Of a DNA stretch of 64,000 nt, positions 27,342 through 37,203 are shown in pieces. Position 1 is the first letter of the stretch, and each line of letters starts with the position of its first letter. The DNA is from an uncultured Agathobacter sp. (GTDB lineage: Bacteria > Bacillota > Clostridia > Lachnospirales > Lachnospiraceae). The stretch is from contig CAKRNE010000001.1 in assembly GCA_934365945.1 (NCBI GenBank), positions 248,001 to 312,000 of the forward strand, read 5' to 3'. A model generated the notes under the pieces. The model worked only from the letters and a program-made list of their open reading frames with translations, was not told where the DNA came from and searched no databases. The position numbers and the translations under genes were made by a program.

Positions 27342-28472
27342 ATGATTAAAATCAGCATAAACGATGCTCAGATCGGTATGGTAACAGCAGAACCGATAAA
27401 GACCCCTCTGGGACAGATACTTGCAATGCCCGGCACACCACTCACCCGTCAGCTCATCAACAAAATGAAGCTATATAAGGTAGGCAGCATCTCAATTGAA
27501 ACTCCATCCGATGCAGCCGCACCACAAGCCGGCGAAAATACAGTAAAGCGAGACAAGGTAAAACCTGTCCCAAAAAACCGCGCACATGAGATGGTGACCA
27601 ACATCCAGCGTGTTCAGGCCTCAGAAGAGTTTCGTAGCTTCCAGCTCAAATATCTCACATGTATAAATCAAATCAAGGATACCTTTGATAAAATCTGTGC
27701 CGGTGAAAAATCCCTTGATGAAGCTGCGCTTCTTACATCTGTCATTGACCTTTCTGCATCCTGCGCCACTACCATCGAGACCTTTGACATGCTCTACAAC
27801 ATGCGCACCATTGCAGACCCTTTGTACTCACACTGTCTGAATGTGGGGCTTATTGCCAGGATGATCGGACGCTGGCTTCACATGGAAAAAACGGATGTGA
27901 ACACGCTGACTATCGCAGGAGTACTTCACGATATCGGTAAATGCAAGATTCCCGATGAGGTACTAAACAAACCTGACAAGCTCACAGACGAGGAATTTGC
28001 ACTAATAAAAAGGCATCCACAGTTTGGATTTGATCTGATTAAGGATATGCAGATTGATTCCAGAATAAAACGCACTGCCCTCATGCACCATGAGCGCTGC
28101 GACGGCTCAGGCTATCCGTCACAAATCGACAGCACACTGATTGACGACTTTGCCATGATAACCGCTATCGCTGATGTGTATGATGCCATGACTGCTGCCA
28201 GACGCTACCGCGCACCGCTTTGTCCGTTCGCTGTCATCTCAAACTTTGAAAACGAAGGCTTTACAAAATACAATACAAAATTCCTGCTTTTGTTTTTGAA
28301 AAAGCTTGCTTCCACATACCAGAACAACCGCGTAATGCTCAACGACAGCCGGATTTGTAATATTGTGATGCTCAACCCTCACGAGCTGTCACGCCCTATA
28401 GTACGCTTTGATGACGGCAGCATACTCGATCTGTCCACAAACCGCGAGTTTTTTATCAAATCAGTGATGTAA
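27342..28472 (+). CDS. HD-GYP domain protein, probable cyclic-di-GMP phosphodiesterase
   Basis: 376 residues. The N-terminal 60 residues resemble the small beta-rich domain that precedes many HD-GYP domains (AQIGMVTAEPIKTPLGQILA). The metal site motif is VLHDIGKCKIPDEVLNKP, followed by LIKRHPQFGFDLI and the GYP loop HHERCDGSGYP, then TAIADVYDAMTAARRYR. All metal ligands I can trace are intact, so hydrolysis of c-di-GMP to GMP is likely. Single gene with a terminator behind it. Confidence 0.92.
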   Translation: MIKISINDAQIGMVTAEPIKTPLGQILAMPGTPLTRQLINKMKLYKVGSISIETPSDAAAPQAGENTVKRDKVKPVPKNRAHEMVTNIQRVQASEEFRSFQLKYLTCINQIKDTFDKICAGEKSLDEAALLTSVIDLSASCATTIETFDMLYNMRTIADPLYSHCLNVGLIARMIGRWLHMEKTDVNTLTIAGVLHDIGKCKIPDEVLNKPDKLTDEEFALIKRHPQFGFDLIKDMQIDSRIKRTALMHHERCDGSGYPSQIDSTLIDDFAMITAIADVYDAMTAARRYRAPLCPFAVISNFENEGFTKYNTKFLLLFLKKLASTYQNNRVMLNDSRICNIVMLNPHELSRPIVRFDDGSILDLSTNREFFIKSVM

Positions 28473-28531
28473 TCCGATTTATAATCAAAAGGTTATTGAG
28501 TAGTTACTCGAAATATTATAAAATAGCAAAA

Positions 28532-28574
28532 AATAAGAACCGCGCATCTACCGTAAGATGCTGTCGGTTCTTAT
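28532..28574. terminator. Bidirectional terminator between the HD-GYP gene and murA
   Basis: AATAAGAACCG pairs with CGGTTCTTATT, with an inner GCATCT/AGATGC stem. T-rich runs follow on both strands. Confidence 0.8.
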
Positions 28575-28645
28575 TTTATTTTTATATATTGTATTATATT
28601 ATATTGTGTTTACATTTCATGCTTTACGTATATATCGATTATATC

Positions 28646-29938
28646 TTATGATACCTTGAGTATGAACTTCTGAAGCTCCTTCTCATCCTCCACCCTGGCA
28701 ATCTTTGCGCCAATCTTTGTAAGCTTCTCCTCAAGTGTCTCATAGCCTCTCTGGATATAGTAGATATCATCAACCACTGTGATGCCCTCTGCTGCAAGTC
28801 CTGCTATAACCAGTGCAGCTCCTGCTCTAAGGTCAGGTGCATTCACTCTGGCGCCTGTGTATCTTTTCACGCCGCTGATGATTGCTATATTGCTCTCTAC
28901 CTTTATGTCAGCTCCCATTCTGGTGAGCTCGTCAACATACTTGAAACGATTCTCAAATATGCTCTCTGTCACTGTACTGGTGCCCTCAGCGATACCCAAA
29001 AGCACCGCCATCTGTGGCTGCATATCTGTCGGGAAGCCCGGATATGGAAGTGTGGTGACCTGTGTATGCCTTAAATGTCCGTCTGATATCACTCTGACTG
29101 AGTCATCAAATTCCTCAACCCTGCAGCCTACCTCCAAAAGCTTTGCTGTGGTGGCCTCAAGATGCTTCGGAATGACATCCTTTACGAGCACATTACCGCC
29201 TGCTGCCGCAACCGCAAACATGAATGTACCTGCCTCAATCTGATCCGGAATAACAGAATACTCTGTAGCATGTAATTTCTCCACGCCGACAATTCTGATG
29301 ACATCGGTTCCTGCGCCCCTAATGTTTGCTCCCATGCTGTTTAAGAAGTTTGCCACGTCAACGACATGAGGCTCCTTAGCCGCATTCTCGATAACTGTCT
29401 TGCCATCTGCCATAGCTGCAGCCATCATAATATTGATTGTGGCACCTACAGAAACCTTATCCATATATATGTGTGTGCCCTTAAGCTCCTTTGCCCTGGC
29501 GATGACAAGGCCATGAGCTATGTCTATGTCTGCTCCCATGGAGCGGAAGCCCTTCATATGAAGGTCAATCGGCCTGCTTCCGATATCACAGCCTCCCGGA
29601 AGCGCAACCTCTGCATGCTTGTATTTTCCAAGTAATGCACCAATCAAATAATATGATGCCCTGATTCGTCTGATGAATTCATTATCGACATTTACGCCCC
29701 TGATAAATGAACCGTTTATCTTTACCTTGTGTATATCCACGCGCTCCACATGTGCGCCGATTTCTTCGATTGCCTGAAGTAAGACATTGATATCCCTTAC
29801 ATTTGGCAAATTATCTATTGTTACAGTCTCGTCTGTCATTATGGCAGCAGCCAAAATAGCAAGCGCAGCATTTTTAGCCCCACCAATCTCAACTTCACCG
29901 TATAAAGGATTTCCACCTTTGATTACGTACTGTTCCAT
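28646..29938 (-). CDS. murA: UDP-N-acetylglucosamine 1-carboxyvinyltransferase
   Basis: First committed step of peptidoglycan synthesis: transfers enolpyruvate from PEP to UDP-GlcNAc. 430 residues. The catalytic cysteine lies in LPGGCDIGSRPIDLHMKGF, near residue 117, so it is the fosfomycin-sensitive Cys type. Other blocks are GGAKNAALAILAAAIMTDE at the start and TLPYPGFPTDMQPQM. RBS GAGGTGG ahead of the ATG. The 190 bp upstream hold no gene and separate it from aroK. Confidence 0.97.
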   Translation of the reverse strand: MEQYVIKGGNPLYGEVEIGGAKNAALAILAAAIMTDETVTIDNLPNVRDINVLLQAIEEIGAHVERVDIHKVKINGSFIRGVNVDNEFIRRIRASYYLIGALLGKYKHAEVALPGGCDIGSRPIDLHMKGFRSMGADIDIAHGLVIARAKELKGTHIYMDKVSVGATINIMMAAAMADGKTVIENAAKEPHVVDVANFLNSMGANIRGAGTDVIRIVGVEKLHATEYSVIPDQIEAGTFMFAVAAAGGNVLVKDVIPKHLEATTAKLLEVGCRVEEFDDSVRVISDGHLRHTQVTTLPYPGFPTDMQPQMAVLLGIAEGTSTVTESIFENRFKYVDELTRMGADIKVESNIAIISGVKRYTGARVNAPDLRAGAALVIAGLAAEGITVVDDIYYIQRGYETLEEKLTKIGAKIARVEDEKELQKFILKVS

Positions 29939-30125
29939 ATTCCACCTCTATGAATTCAGGAGTATACTTCCTCCTAATATACTATTCTCAATTTACACTA
30001 TTGTTATACATCCAACTACAAATTTCATCTATAACGGCATACTTAAGCCGTCATTTGTGCCGGCACTGCTTTTAATAAATGACGCAGCAGCTACTATTAT
30101 CTTATCATATCACGATAAATGAGCA

Positions 30126-30632
30126 CTATAATTCAAGTGCCTCCACCAGCTTCTCTACTGTCTGCTCCACATCAAGCCCCTCCTCGGAAACCTCGATGTC
30201 CGCATACTGCTCATACAATTTTGAGCGCTCCTCAAAAAGGGTCTCTAAAGTCTGCCCTTCCTTTAATACTACACCTCTACCCTTTATGTCTGCAAGTCGT
30301 TTTTCCAAAATGGCATAAGAAACCTTGAGATACACAACTCTGCCTATCTCCTTAAGATGCTCCATGGCCTCTTTTCCGTATACCACCGAACCGCCTGTAG
30401 CTATAATGGCCCTATCAGCCCTGATAGAGGCATTGACACGATTCTCTACTTCTATAAATCCGTCCGTGCCCTTTTCCTCAATTATCTCGTGCAGAAGCTT
30501 TCCCTCCTGCTCCTGTATCAGTAAATCCGCATCCAGGAAGCTGTATCCCAGCACCTTTGCAAGTATTACGCCTATGGTACTCTTTCCAACTCCCGGCATG
30601 CCTATAAGTACGATATTAGTTTTCTGTTCCAT
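30126..30632 (-). CDS. aroK: Shikimate kinase
   Basis: 168 residues. P-loop GMPGVGKSTIG at about 13-23, the shikimate-binding DAD motif (FLDADLLIQEQEG) and the conserved ATGGSVVYG. Phosphorylates shikimate in aromatic amino acid synthesis. It overlaps the lipoprotein gene upstream by 17 bp, so translation is probably coupled. No other aro gene is nearby. Confidence 0.95.
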   Translation of the reverse strand: MEQKTNIVLIGMPGVGKSTIGVILAKVLGYSFLDADLLIQEQEGKLLHEIIEEKGTDGFIEVENRVNASIRADRAIIATGGSVVYGKEAMEHLKEIGRVVYLKVSYAILEKRLADIKGRGVVLKEGQTLETLFEERSKLYEQYADIEVSEEGLDVEQTVEKLVEALEL

Positions 30633-31836
30633 CTACTGCCTCAGTATTCTCTGTATCTGTACTATTGGTGCTTTCTGACTGCTGTGTGCTCTCTGTAGCG
30701 CTTGTGTCTGCTACCTTTTTGTCCTTCTTGGTAGTAGTAAAATAATTGTGAATCTTGATCTTGTCAAGCTGCTTCTGCTTTACAGACCATTTTTCATCAT
30801 CCTGCCATCCTGAAAGGATGCCATTGTAATATTTGTCCTCTTTATTGCCCTTTACAGTCTTCCTGTTTGACTCTGTTGCTTCCTCATCGGTCTTTTTGTC
30901 GAGCCTTACGATATAGTAAGTGCTGTCTGTGGTGATGAGGTCTGAGGTCTGTCCCTCCTCGAGGGAATTGAGTGCATCTACAACGCTCTTATCAAGATTG
31001 TTTGTAGTGTATACACTGTCCTTTGTCTTGCTGTCCGATGACTCTGAGCTCTCTGTAGACTCTGTATCATCTGATTTCTTATCTGAATCATCTGTCTTTT
31101 CCGCATCCGGGTCAACATATGTGGCGTATGTGCCTGTTGTGGCTGTAGTGCCTGCTGCCTTGGCTGCATCCTCTAAGGATGATCCTCCTGCAAGCGCCTC
31201 TACCACTGCATCTGCCTGTGCCTTTATCTGTGCTGACTGCTCATCTGTATATGTCTGATACTGGTAATTTGCGTCATATGCACCCTTGTAATCGAGCTTC
31301 ACGATAGTGTATGCAGCCATATTGGCTTCCTCATCCGTCACGCTTGAATCAGCATTCTTGATGATAGAGGCATACATCTTGCTCTTTATGAGACGAAGCT
31401 TAAGGTACTCCTCAACAATATCCTCTGAAGCACCCATCTCATCTATAGCATCATCAGAATTGGCTTTCATAAATTTCTTTGCGGCCTTTTTGATTTCCTT
31501 TTTCTCATCATCAGAAACCTCTACATCGTAATCTGACTGATGTGCCTTTAATGTGTAAAGCTCATGAGCCTCCTCGATAGCATTTTTCTTCCATGTCTCA
31601 AGCACAGTATCATTGCCTGATACTGTCTTGTCCCAGTAGCCCTCGCCCATGTACTGTATATACATGTCATCATAACCGGCCTCCTGGTATCTTATCATAA
31701 AATTAACAAGCCCAAGCTTGATATCCTCTTTATCTAATGTCGCAACTGTTGCGTTTTTATTTATTGTACATCCTGTAAAAGCTGTAACTGAGAGTGTTGC
31801 AACTAATAACATGGCTATTACTTTTTTCGCTTTCAT
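30616..31836 (-). CDS. PrsA/SurA-like foldase lipoprotein
   Basis: 406 residues. Lipoprotein signal with lipobox AFTGC. A helical N-terminal part rich in Lys/Glu (SDDEKKEIKKAAKKFMKAN) resembles the chaperone domain of SurA/PrsA. The second half (VVDALNSLEEGQTSDLITTD followed by STYYIVRLDKK) fits a parvulin-type rotamase, interrupted by a Ser/Asp/Lys-rich insert at about residues 245-275. The C-terminus is Thr/Ser/Glu-rich and likely disordered. It should assist folding of exported proteins at the outer face of the membrane. The ATG has AGAGGATAG ahead. Confidence 0.85.
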   Translation of the reverse strand: MKAKKVIAMLLVATLSVTAFTGCTINKNATVATLDKEDIKLGLVNFMIRYQEAGYDDMYIQYMGEGYWDKTVSGNDTVLETWKKNAIEEAHELYTLKAHQSDYDVEVSDDEKKEIKKAAKKFMKANSDDAIDEMGASEDIVEEYLKLRLIKSKMYASIIKNADSSVTDEEANMAAYTIVKLDYKGAYDANYQYQTYTDEQSAQIKAQADAVVEALAGGSSLEDAAKAAGTTATTGTYATYVDPDAEKTDDSDKKSDDTESTESSESSDSKTKDSVYTTNNLDKSVVDALNSLEEGQTSDLITTDSTYYIVRLDKKTDEEATESNRKTVKGNKEDKYYNGILSGWQDDEKWSVKQKQLDKIKIHNYFTTTKKDKKVADTSATESTQQSESTNSTDTENTEAVDGTEN

Positions 31837-32009
31837 TGTATCTATCCTCTTTAAAATTGGTATAGTATCGCTCGTATATTATAGAGCTTTTCAGACTTGC
31901 TGGCAAGCATTTTCTAAACTTTGTAAATTATCGTCAATTTCACGTAAAACACAGGGCTTTTCCTATGCTATATGCCACATAAATTTTAGTTGCAATGTGC
32001 TACATGAAT

Positions 32010-35000
32010 TTAGGTAGTGGCAGCCGAAATCAGCTCCATACGCATCTGCGAAACCAGTTCCTCCACCACATCAAGCACATCCTGCTTCTTCGCCACGCTG
32101 CCATTTTTTAAATCAAACACGAAATATGGGTTTTCTGCCATATTAAATTTGAGAGAGGATTTATACTGAGCAATAAGCTCCGGAATCTTCTCCGGATTTA
32201 TCCTTGCCCTTTCAAACATGGTAAGCTTTATCTGTGAGCCTGTCTGCTTTATCTCTGTGATATATACGGCATGTGCCAGCGCCTTGAGTCTCGCCACACG
32301 AAGCAGACTGAGCACTGATTTTGGCGGTTCACCAAATCTGTCTATGAGCTCCTCGAGCATCTCGTCCTTTTCTTCCTCTGTCTCTATGCCCGCAATGCGC
32401 TTGTATATATCCAGCTTCTGGAATTCGTTTGCGATATAACCTGCCGGAATATAAGCATCGGTCACGATATCCACAGTCGTGTCAAATTTGTCACTGATAT
32501 CCTCGATACCCTTTGCCTCTTTTACAGCCTCGCTCAACATCTTGCAGTACAAATCATAGCCCACTGCCTCCATATGGCCGCTCTGCTCTGCTCCGAGCAG
32601 ATTGCCCGCACCACGGATTTCAAGATCTCTCATGGCAATCTTAAAGCCGCTGCCAAGGTCTGAGTACTCCTTTATCGCTGCAAGACGCTTTTCTGCCACC
32701 TCTTTTAACATCTTGTTGCGCCTGTACATAAGAAACGCATACGCAGTACGATTCGACCTGCCGACTCGTCCACGAAGCTGATAAAGCTGTGAAAGTCCCA
32801 TGTTGTCCGCATCATGGATGATCATCGTATTGACGTTTGAGATGTCAAGTCCTGTCTCTATAATGGTCGTGGATACAAGCACATCTATTTCACCATTGAT
32901 GAAACGGTACATGATTCGCTCAAGCTCCGTCTCCTTCATCTGTCCGTGCGCAAATGCAACAGTAGCATCCGGCACCAGCTCCTGCAGCTTTGCCGTTATG
33001 TCAGCTATGTCGCGCACCTTATTGTACACATAGTACACCTGTCCGTCTCTGGCAAGCTCCCTGTTTATTGCCTCTCTGACAAGCTCATCATTGTACTCCA
33101 TGACATATGTCTGAATCGGCACACGGTCCATCGGCGGCTCCTCAAGCACGCTCATATCCCTTATGCCGATTAAACTCATGTGAAGCGTCCTCGGAATCGG
33201 TGTAGCAGTCAGTGTGAGCACATCCACATTGACCTTCATCTGCTTAATTTTCTCCTTGTGAGTCACTCCGAAGCGCTGCTCCTCATCAATTACCAAAAGC
33301 CCCAGATCCTTAAACTGCACATCCTTTGAGAGTATGCGGTGGGTTCCGATAATGATATCAACCTCACCCTTTTTGAGCTTCTCTATAGTCTTTTTCTGCT
33401 CTGCTGCACTTCTGAAACGGCACATCAAATCCACGTTCACAGGAAAATCCTTCATCCTCTGCGAAAACGTATCGTAAATCTGCTGCGCCAGAATGGTTGT
33501 CGGGGCAAGATATGCCACCTGCTTGCTGTCCTGCACCGCCTTGAAGGCCGCACGGATTGCAACCTCCGTCTTACCGTAGCCCACATCACCGCAAATCAGT
33601 CTGTCCATTATTTTATGGCTCTGCATATCAGTCTTTGTGGCTTCTATTGCAAGAATCTGATCCTCAGTCTCATCAAAAGGGAAAAGCTCCTCAAACTCTC
33701 TCTGCCACACAGTATCCTCGCCGAAGGCATAGCCGTTTTGCTGCTCACGCTGGGCATACAGCTTCACCAGGTCTCCTGCAATCTGCTTTACCGCACCTCT
33801 GACCCGGTTCTTCGTCCTGGTCCATTCCTGACCGCCGAGCTTGTTGAGCTTTGGTTTTCTGGCATCCTTTCCGGCATATTTTTGTATCATATCAAGCTGG
33901 GTGGCAAGAATATAGAGATTTGAGCCGCCCTGATACTCTATCTTGATGTAGTCCTTTACCTTTTTGTCCACCTCAAGCTTTTCAATGCCGCGGTAAATGC
34001 CGAGTCCGTGGTTTTCATGCACCACATAGTCCCCCACCGACAAATCTGTAAAGCTCTGTATTTTCTCACCCTCATAGGTGCGGTGACGCTTCTTTTTCTT
34101 CTGCTGCGCCCCAAAAATATCAGACTCCGTAATCACGGCAAACTTTAGAATAGGATATTCAAAGCCTCTTCTCACCTTGCCGTAGCAGACCATAATCTGC
34201 CCCTCGGAAAGCTCATGGTCGTAGTTTTCAGTGTAAAAGCATGTGATTCCCTGGTCTGTGATGTCCTCTGAAAGTCTCTTTGCCCTTGTCCTTGAACCGG
34301 ATAAAAGAATGACTCTGTAGCCGTTTTTCTTATAGCGCTTTAAGTCCTTTATCAAAAGCTCAAAGCTGTTGTTGTAGGGGCTTACGCTCTGACAGTGAAT
34401 ACCATAGCTTCCCAGCTGGTGCAGTCCGTTTGCTTTGTTGTCGAGCGCACCGAGTGCGATACACGAATACTTCTCGAGCTTTGCCACAATCTCCTTCTCT
34501 GTAAAAAGACCGTTCATCTGCCCCGGAAGTATATATCCCATCGCAAGTCTCTGCTTCATGCTCTCTGAAAACTCGGTCTCTGTAAGCTTTCCCTGCTCTG
34601 TGCATCTGGTCAGCTCATCGAAAAATATAAGGCTGTCCGATGGATTAAAATAATCCAAAAGTCCGACTCTCTCATCAAAAAAGTACGACAAAAAAGCATC
34701 CATGCCTGCATACATGGACAGCTCTCCCCACTCCTCGGTAAGCTCATCTGCCATCACACTCACTCTGTGTGCTTCCTCCGTCTTCATCTGCTTCCTAAGC
34801 TTGTCAGATACACGCTTTGCCTCTGCCCTAAGCTTTTCAATTCCCCCGGCCTTTTCCTCATCACTCAGTACAAGCTCTGCTGCCGGATATATACTCACAC
34901 TGTCTGTATTTTCAATGGATTTCTGGCTCTCGCAGTCAAAAAATCTGATGGTATCTATCTCGTCTCCCCACAGCTCGATTCTGATAGGATTCTCCTCCGT

Positions 35001-35549
35001 CAGCGGAAAAACATCAAGAATACCGCCCCTGACAGAAAACTGTCCCATCGTCTGGACCTGATACTCCTTTTCATAGCCCATACGGATAAGTGCAGCCTGT
35101 ATTTCCTTCAAATCCAAAAGCTGTCCCTGCTCGAGAGTAAGCACGTTTTCCCACATTTTTTCTATCGGCGCCATCGTATTCATCAGCGCATCAAAGGTGG
35201 TGACAAGCGTCACGCTCTCTTTCTCGCGGATAGCCTTCAAAGCCCTGATGCGCTCCGCTGTCAGGAGATTGCCCCTGATATCCGACTGGTAAAAAAGCAC
35301 ATCCTTTGATGGATAATACACCACCTCTTTGTCAAAAAAACTGTACTCATCGTACAGTTCCTTCGCCTTCTGCTCTCCAAAGGTCACAATAAGCTTGTTT
35401 TTCCTGTGACCTCCAAAGGCATATATCATCTGTGATTTTTGCGCATCTATGCATCCCGTGACAGATATTAGTCCGGACGATTTTTCTGCCGTTTTTGTCA
35501 TCTCCTCAAAGCCCGCAAGGGAAAGGAGTGGCTCTGTAAATGCTTTCAC
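32010..35549 (-). CDS. mfd: Transcription-repair coupling factor
   Basis: About 1180 residues. It has the UvrB-like N-terminal module (SVRGGILDVFP), the RNA polymerase-interacting domain around LSVGDYVVHENHGLGIYRGI, and a RecG-like translocase: Walker A ICGDVGYGKTEVA, DEEQ box LVIDEEQRFGV, TATPIPRTLHMSL, and the QLRGRVGRS motif VI. It removes stalled RNA polymerase and recruits UvrA. The GTG at 35549 has GGAG at 8-nt spacing; a TTG at 35555 also opens the frame but is too close to that site. Downstream of pth, which is 44 bp away. Confidence 0.97.
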   Translation of the reverse strand: MKAFTEPLLSLAGFEEMTKTAEKSSGLISVTGCIDAQKSQMIYAFGGHRKNKLIVTFGEQKAKELYDEYSFFDKEVVYYPSKDVLFYQSDIRGNLLTAERIRALKAIREKESVTLVTTFDALMNTMAPIEKMWENVLTLEQGQLLDLKEIQAALIRMGYEKEYQVQTMGQFSVRGGILDVFPLTEENPIRIELWGDEIDTIRFFDCESQKSIENTDSVSIYPAAELVLSDEEKAGGIEKLRAEAKRVSDKLRKQMKTEEAHRVSVMADELTEEWGELSMYAGMDAFLSYFFDERVGLLDYFNPSDSLIFFDELTRCTEQGKLTETEFSESMKQRLAMGYILPGQMNGLFTEKEIVAKLEKYSCIALGALDNKANGLHQLGSYGIHCQSVSPYNNSFELLIKDLKRYKKNGYRVILLSGSRTRAKRLSEDITDQGITCFYTENYDHELSEGQIMVCYGKVRRGFEYPILKFAVITESDIFGAQQKKKKRHRTYEGEKIQSFTDLSVGDYVVHENHGLGIYRGIEKLEVDKKVKDYIKIEYQGGSNLYILATQLDMIQKYAGKDARKPKLNKLGGQEWTRTKNRVRGAVKQIAGDLVKLYAQREQQNGYAFGEDTVWQREFEELFPFDETEDQILAIEATKTDMQSHKIMDRLICGDVGYGKTEVAIRAAFKAVQDSKQVAYLAPTTILAQQIYDTFSQRMKDFPVNVDLMCRFRSAAEQKKTIEKLKKGEVDIIIGTHRILSKDVQFKDLGLLVIDEEQRFGVTHKEKIKQMKVNVDVLTLTATPIPRTLHMSLIGIRDMSVLEEPPMDRVPIQTYVMEYNDELVREAINRELARDGQVYYVYNKVRDIADITAKLQELVPDATVAFAHGQMKETELERIMYRFINGEIDVLVSTTIIETGLDISNVNTMIIHDADNMGLSQLYQLRGRVGRSNRTAYAFLMYRRNKMLKEVAEKRLAAIKEYSDLGSGFKIAMRDLEIRGAGNLLGAEQSGHMEAVGYDLYCKMLSEAVKEAKGIEDISDKFDTTVDIVTDAYIPAGYIANEFQKLDIYKRIAGIETEEEKDEMLEELIDRFGEPPKSVLSLLRVARLKALAHAVYITEIKQTGSQIKLTMFERARINPEKIPELIAQYKSSLKFNMAENPYFVFDLKNGSVAKKQDVLDVVEELVSQMRMELISAATT

Positions 35550-35598
35550 TTTCAATTCTCCATTTCTGTCTGTTCAAAATCACCTTGTCGATTTCCAG

Positions 35599-36159
35599 CT
35601 AGTTATATATGTTCATAGCCTTATCCGTCTCGCCCTGCATCATAAGGACTGCTGCATCCATCGCATGACCGATAGCTTCCTCCACCTTTGCCCTGTCCTC
35701 AGAACTGAAACGCCCGAGCACATGATCAGCAAGATCCCAGCCCTGTGGCTTCTCTCCTACACCGACCTTGATACGGCTGAAGCCCTGTGTGCCGGTCATT
35801 GCAATGATGCTCTTGATACCATTGTGACCGCCGGCGCTACCCTTTTTGCGGATACGGATACGCCCCGGCTCGAGCGAAATATCATCAAAAATAACAATCA
35901 TTTCCTCATCCGGATCAAGCTTATAAAAATTCATTACCTCTGCAACAGACTCACCGCTTAGATTCATGTATGTCTGCGGCTTCACGAGCAGCACCTTCAT
36001 GCCCTCAATCACTCCGCTTCCACAGAGCGCCTTGTGCTTTTTGTCTGTCACACTTATATTATATTTATCCGCGAGCGCATCTATCACATCAAATCCGATA
36101 TTGTGTCTTGTGTGCTCATATTTTTTGTCAGGATTTCCAAGTCCTACTATAACGTACAT
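35599..36159 (-). CDS. pth: Peptidyl-tRNA hydrolase
   Basis: 186 residues, complete. Family blocks are YVIVGLGNPDKKYEHTRHNI at the start (with catalytic His), KPQTYMNLSGESV, IVIFDDISLEPGRIRIRKKG and GSAGGHNGIKSI. Recycles tRNA from prematurely released peptidyl-tRNA. The order pth-mfd is common in Firmicutes. The ATG has AAAGGAT ahead. Confidence 0.97.
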   Translation of the reverse strand: MYVIVGLGNPDKKYEHTRHNIGFDVIDALADKYNISVTDKKHKALCGSGVIEGMKVLLVKPQTYMNLSGESVAEVMNFYKLDPDEEMIVIFDDISLEPGRIRIRKKGSAGGHNGIKSIIAMTGTQGFSRIKVGVGEKPQGWDLADHVLGRFSSEDRAKVEEAIGHAMDAAVLMMQGETDKAMNIYN

Positions 36160-36202
36160 CGTTTATCCTTTCTCTTTCTCATATCATTTACAGTTCGTAA
36201 CT

Positions 36203-36291
36203 ATCCGAGCCACTTTGAGAACAAGAAAAACTGCTGCTTACATGCAAGCATGACTCATCAGTTTTCTTGTTCTCAGTGATTCTGAATAATT
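36203..36291. repeat. Dispersed hairpin repeat, copy B
   Basis: Closest relative of copy A (1985-2069): GAGAACAAGAAAA and TTTTCTTGTTCTC arms around ACATGCAAGCATGACTCATCA. It fills the gap between the glycosylase stop and pth. Confidence 0.75.
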
Positions 36292-36292
36292 A

Positions 36293-37096
36293 CTACAATT
36301 CAAAATAAAACAAATACTGCTGGATAATTCCCGCCACACCCTTGTAGCGCTCAAAATCAAAGCCATCACTATAATATTTGTCCAAAAGCTGCTTTACATG
36401 CGTATCTATCGGAAACGCATCCACATGATGCAAACCAAAAAGGCATATGCAGTTTGCAACCTTTTTGCCAATTCCTTTGCGGGTAAGCAGGCTTTCCATC
36501 GCCTCATCATAGCTCATTTTGCGCAGATTATCAAGCCAGTCAGGATTATTTGCGCCATACTCATATATTTCCTTCAGATACTGCGCCCTATAGCCAAAGC
36601 CCATGCTCCTGTCATCAAAAACCTCCTCCGGTACCTCAAGAGGCTTGGGAAATGTATACAGCTCTTCCCCCTCTGCACTGCCGTCTATTTTATGCCCGCA
36701 CCGCCTGCAAAGTAAATCCACACTGTTTGTGATTCGCTTTATGTTATTATTCTGGGAAATCATAAAAGTAACAATCATCTCCCACAAATCCTGCCTTAAA
36801 ATGCGCACACCACTGCCATATGCATATGCCTCCTTCAGATGCTCGTCATCTCCGTCTGCTATAAGCTTTGCAATCCCCGCATAATCCGTATCCATATCCA
36901 GATAGCTTTTCCATATATTGTTCCAGTCAGCCTCATCACAGTCCAGCTCAAACTCATTCCCGTCCTGCTTAATCCGAAGCGCCCTGTCAAATGCCACTAC
37001 AGTGTATTCGTTTTCTCCTGTGTTCTTCCATCTGAAGCACTGACCACTGTCAGCAATCTGTTTTAAATCCAGATTATCTATTTTCGTCTTGTACAT
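36293..37096 (-). CDS. OGG1-family DNA glycosylase
   Basis: 267 residues. HhH-GPD fold: the helix-hairpin-helix is LLTRKGIGKKVANCICLF with the catalytic lysine in GIGKK, and the conserved aspartate is in DAFPIDTHVKQLL. The N-terminal domain (DLKQIADSGQCFRW) matches the 8-oxoguanine glycosylase/AlkA-like group of Clostridia. It should remove oxidised purines, with some uncertainty about substrate range. The ATG has GAGGATAG ahead. Confidence 0.92.
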   Translation of the reverse strand: MYKTKIDNLDLKQIADSGQCFRWKNTGENEYTVVAFDRALRIKQDGNEFELDCDEADWNNIWKSYLDMDTDYAGIAKLIADGDDEHLKEAYAYGSGVRILRQDLWEMIVTFMISQNNNIKRITNSVDLLCRRCGHKIDGSAEGEELYTFPKPLEVPEEVFDDRSMGFGYRAQYLKEIYEYGANNPDWLDNLRKMSYDEAMESLLTRKGIGKKVANCICLFGLHHVDAFPIDTHVKQLLDKYYSDGFDFERYKGVAGIIQQYLFYFEL

Positions 37097-37137
37097 ATCT
37101 GTTTTTCTATCCTCTTTTATTGTAGCTATACTCTAAG

Positions 37138-37182
37138 AAACCGGTCTGTCTGTGGCTTATTGTACCACGGATAGACCGGTTT
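37138..37182. terminator. Hairpin between the Rpn gene and the glycosylase gene
   Basis: AAACCGGTCTGTCTGTGG pairs with CCACGGATAGACCGGTTT. T-run short on both sides, so termination is likely but not certain. Confidence 0.6.
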
Positions 37183-37203
37183 GTGTGAAATATATTTGGA
37201 TTA

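Noticed and set aside
33339..33923. 194-codon plus-strand frame inside mfd
   Set aside because: Antisense shadow of a highly conserved gene.
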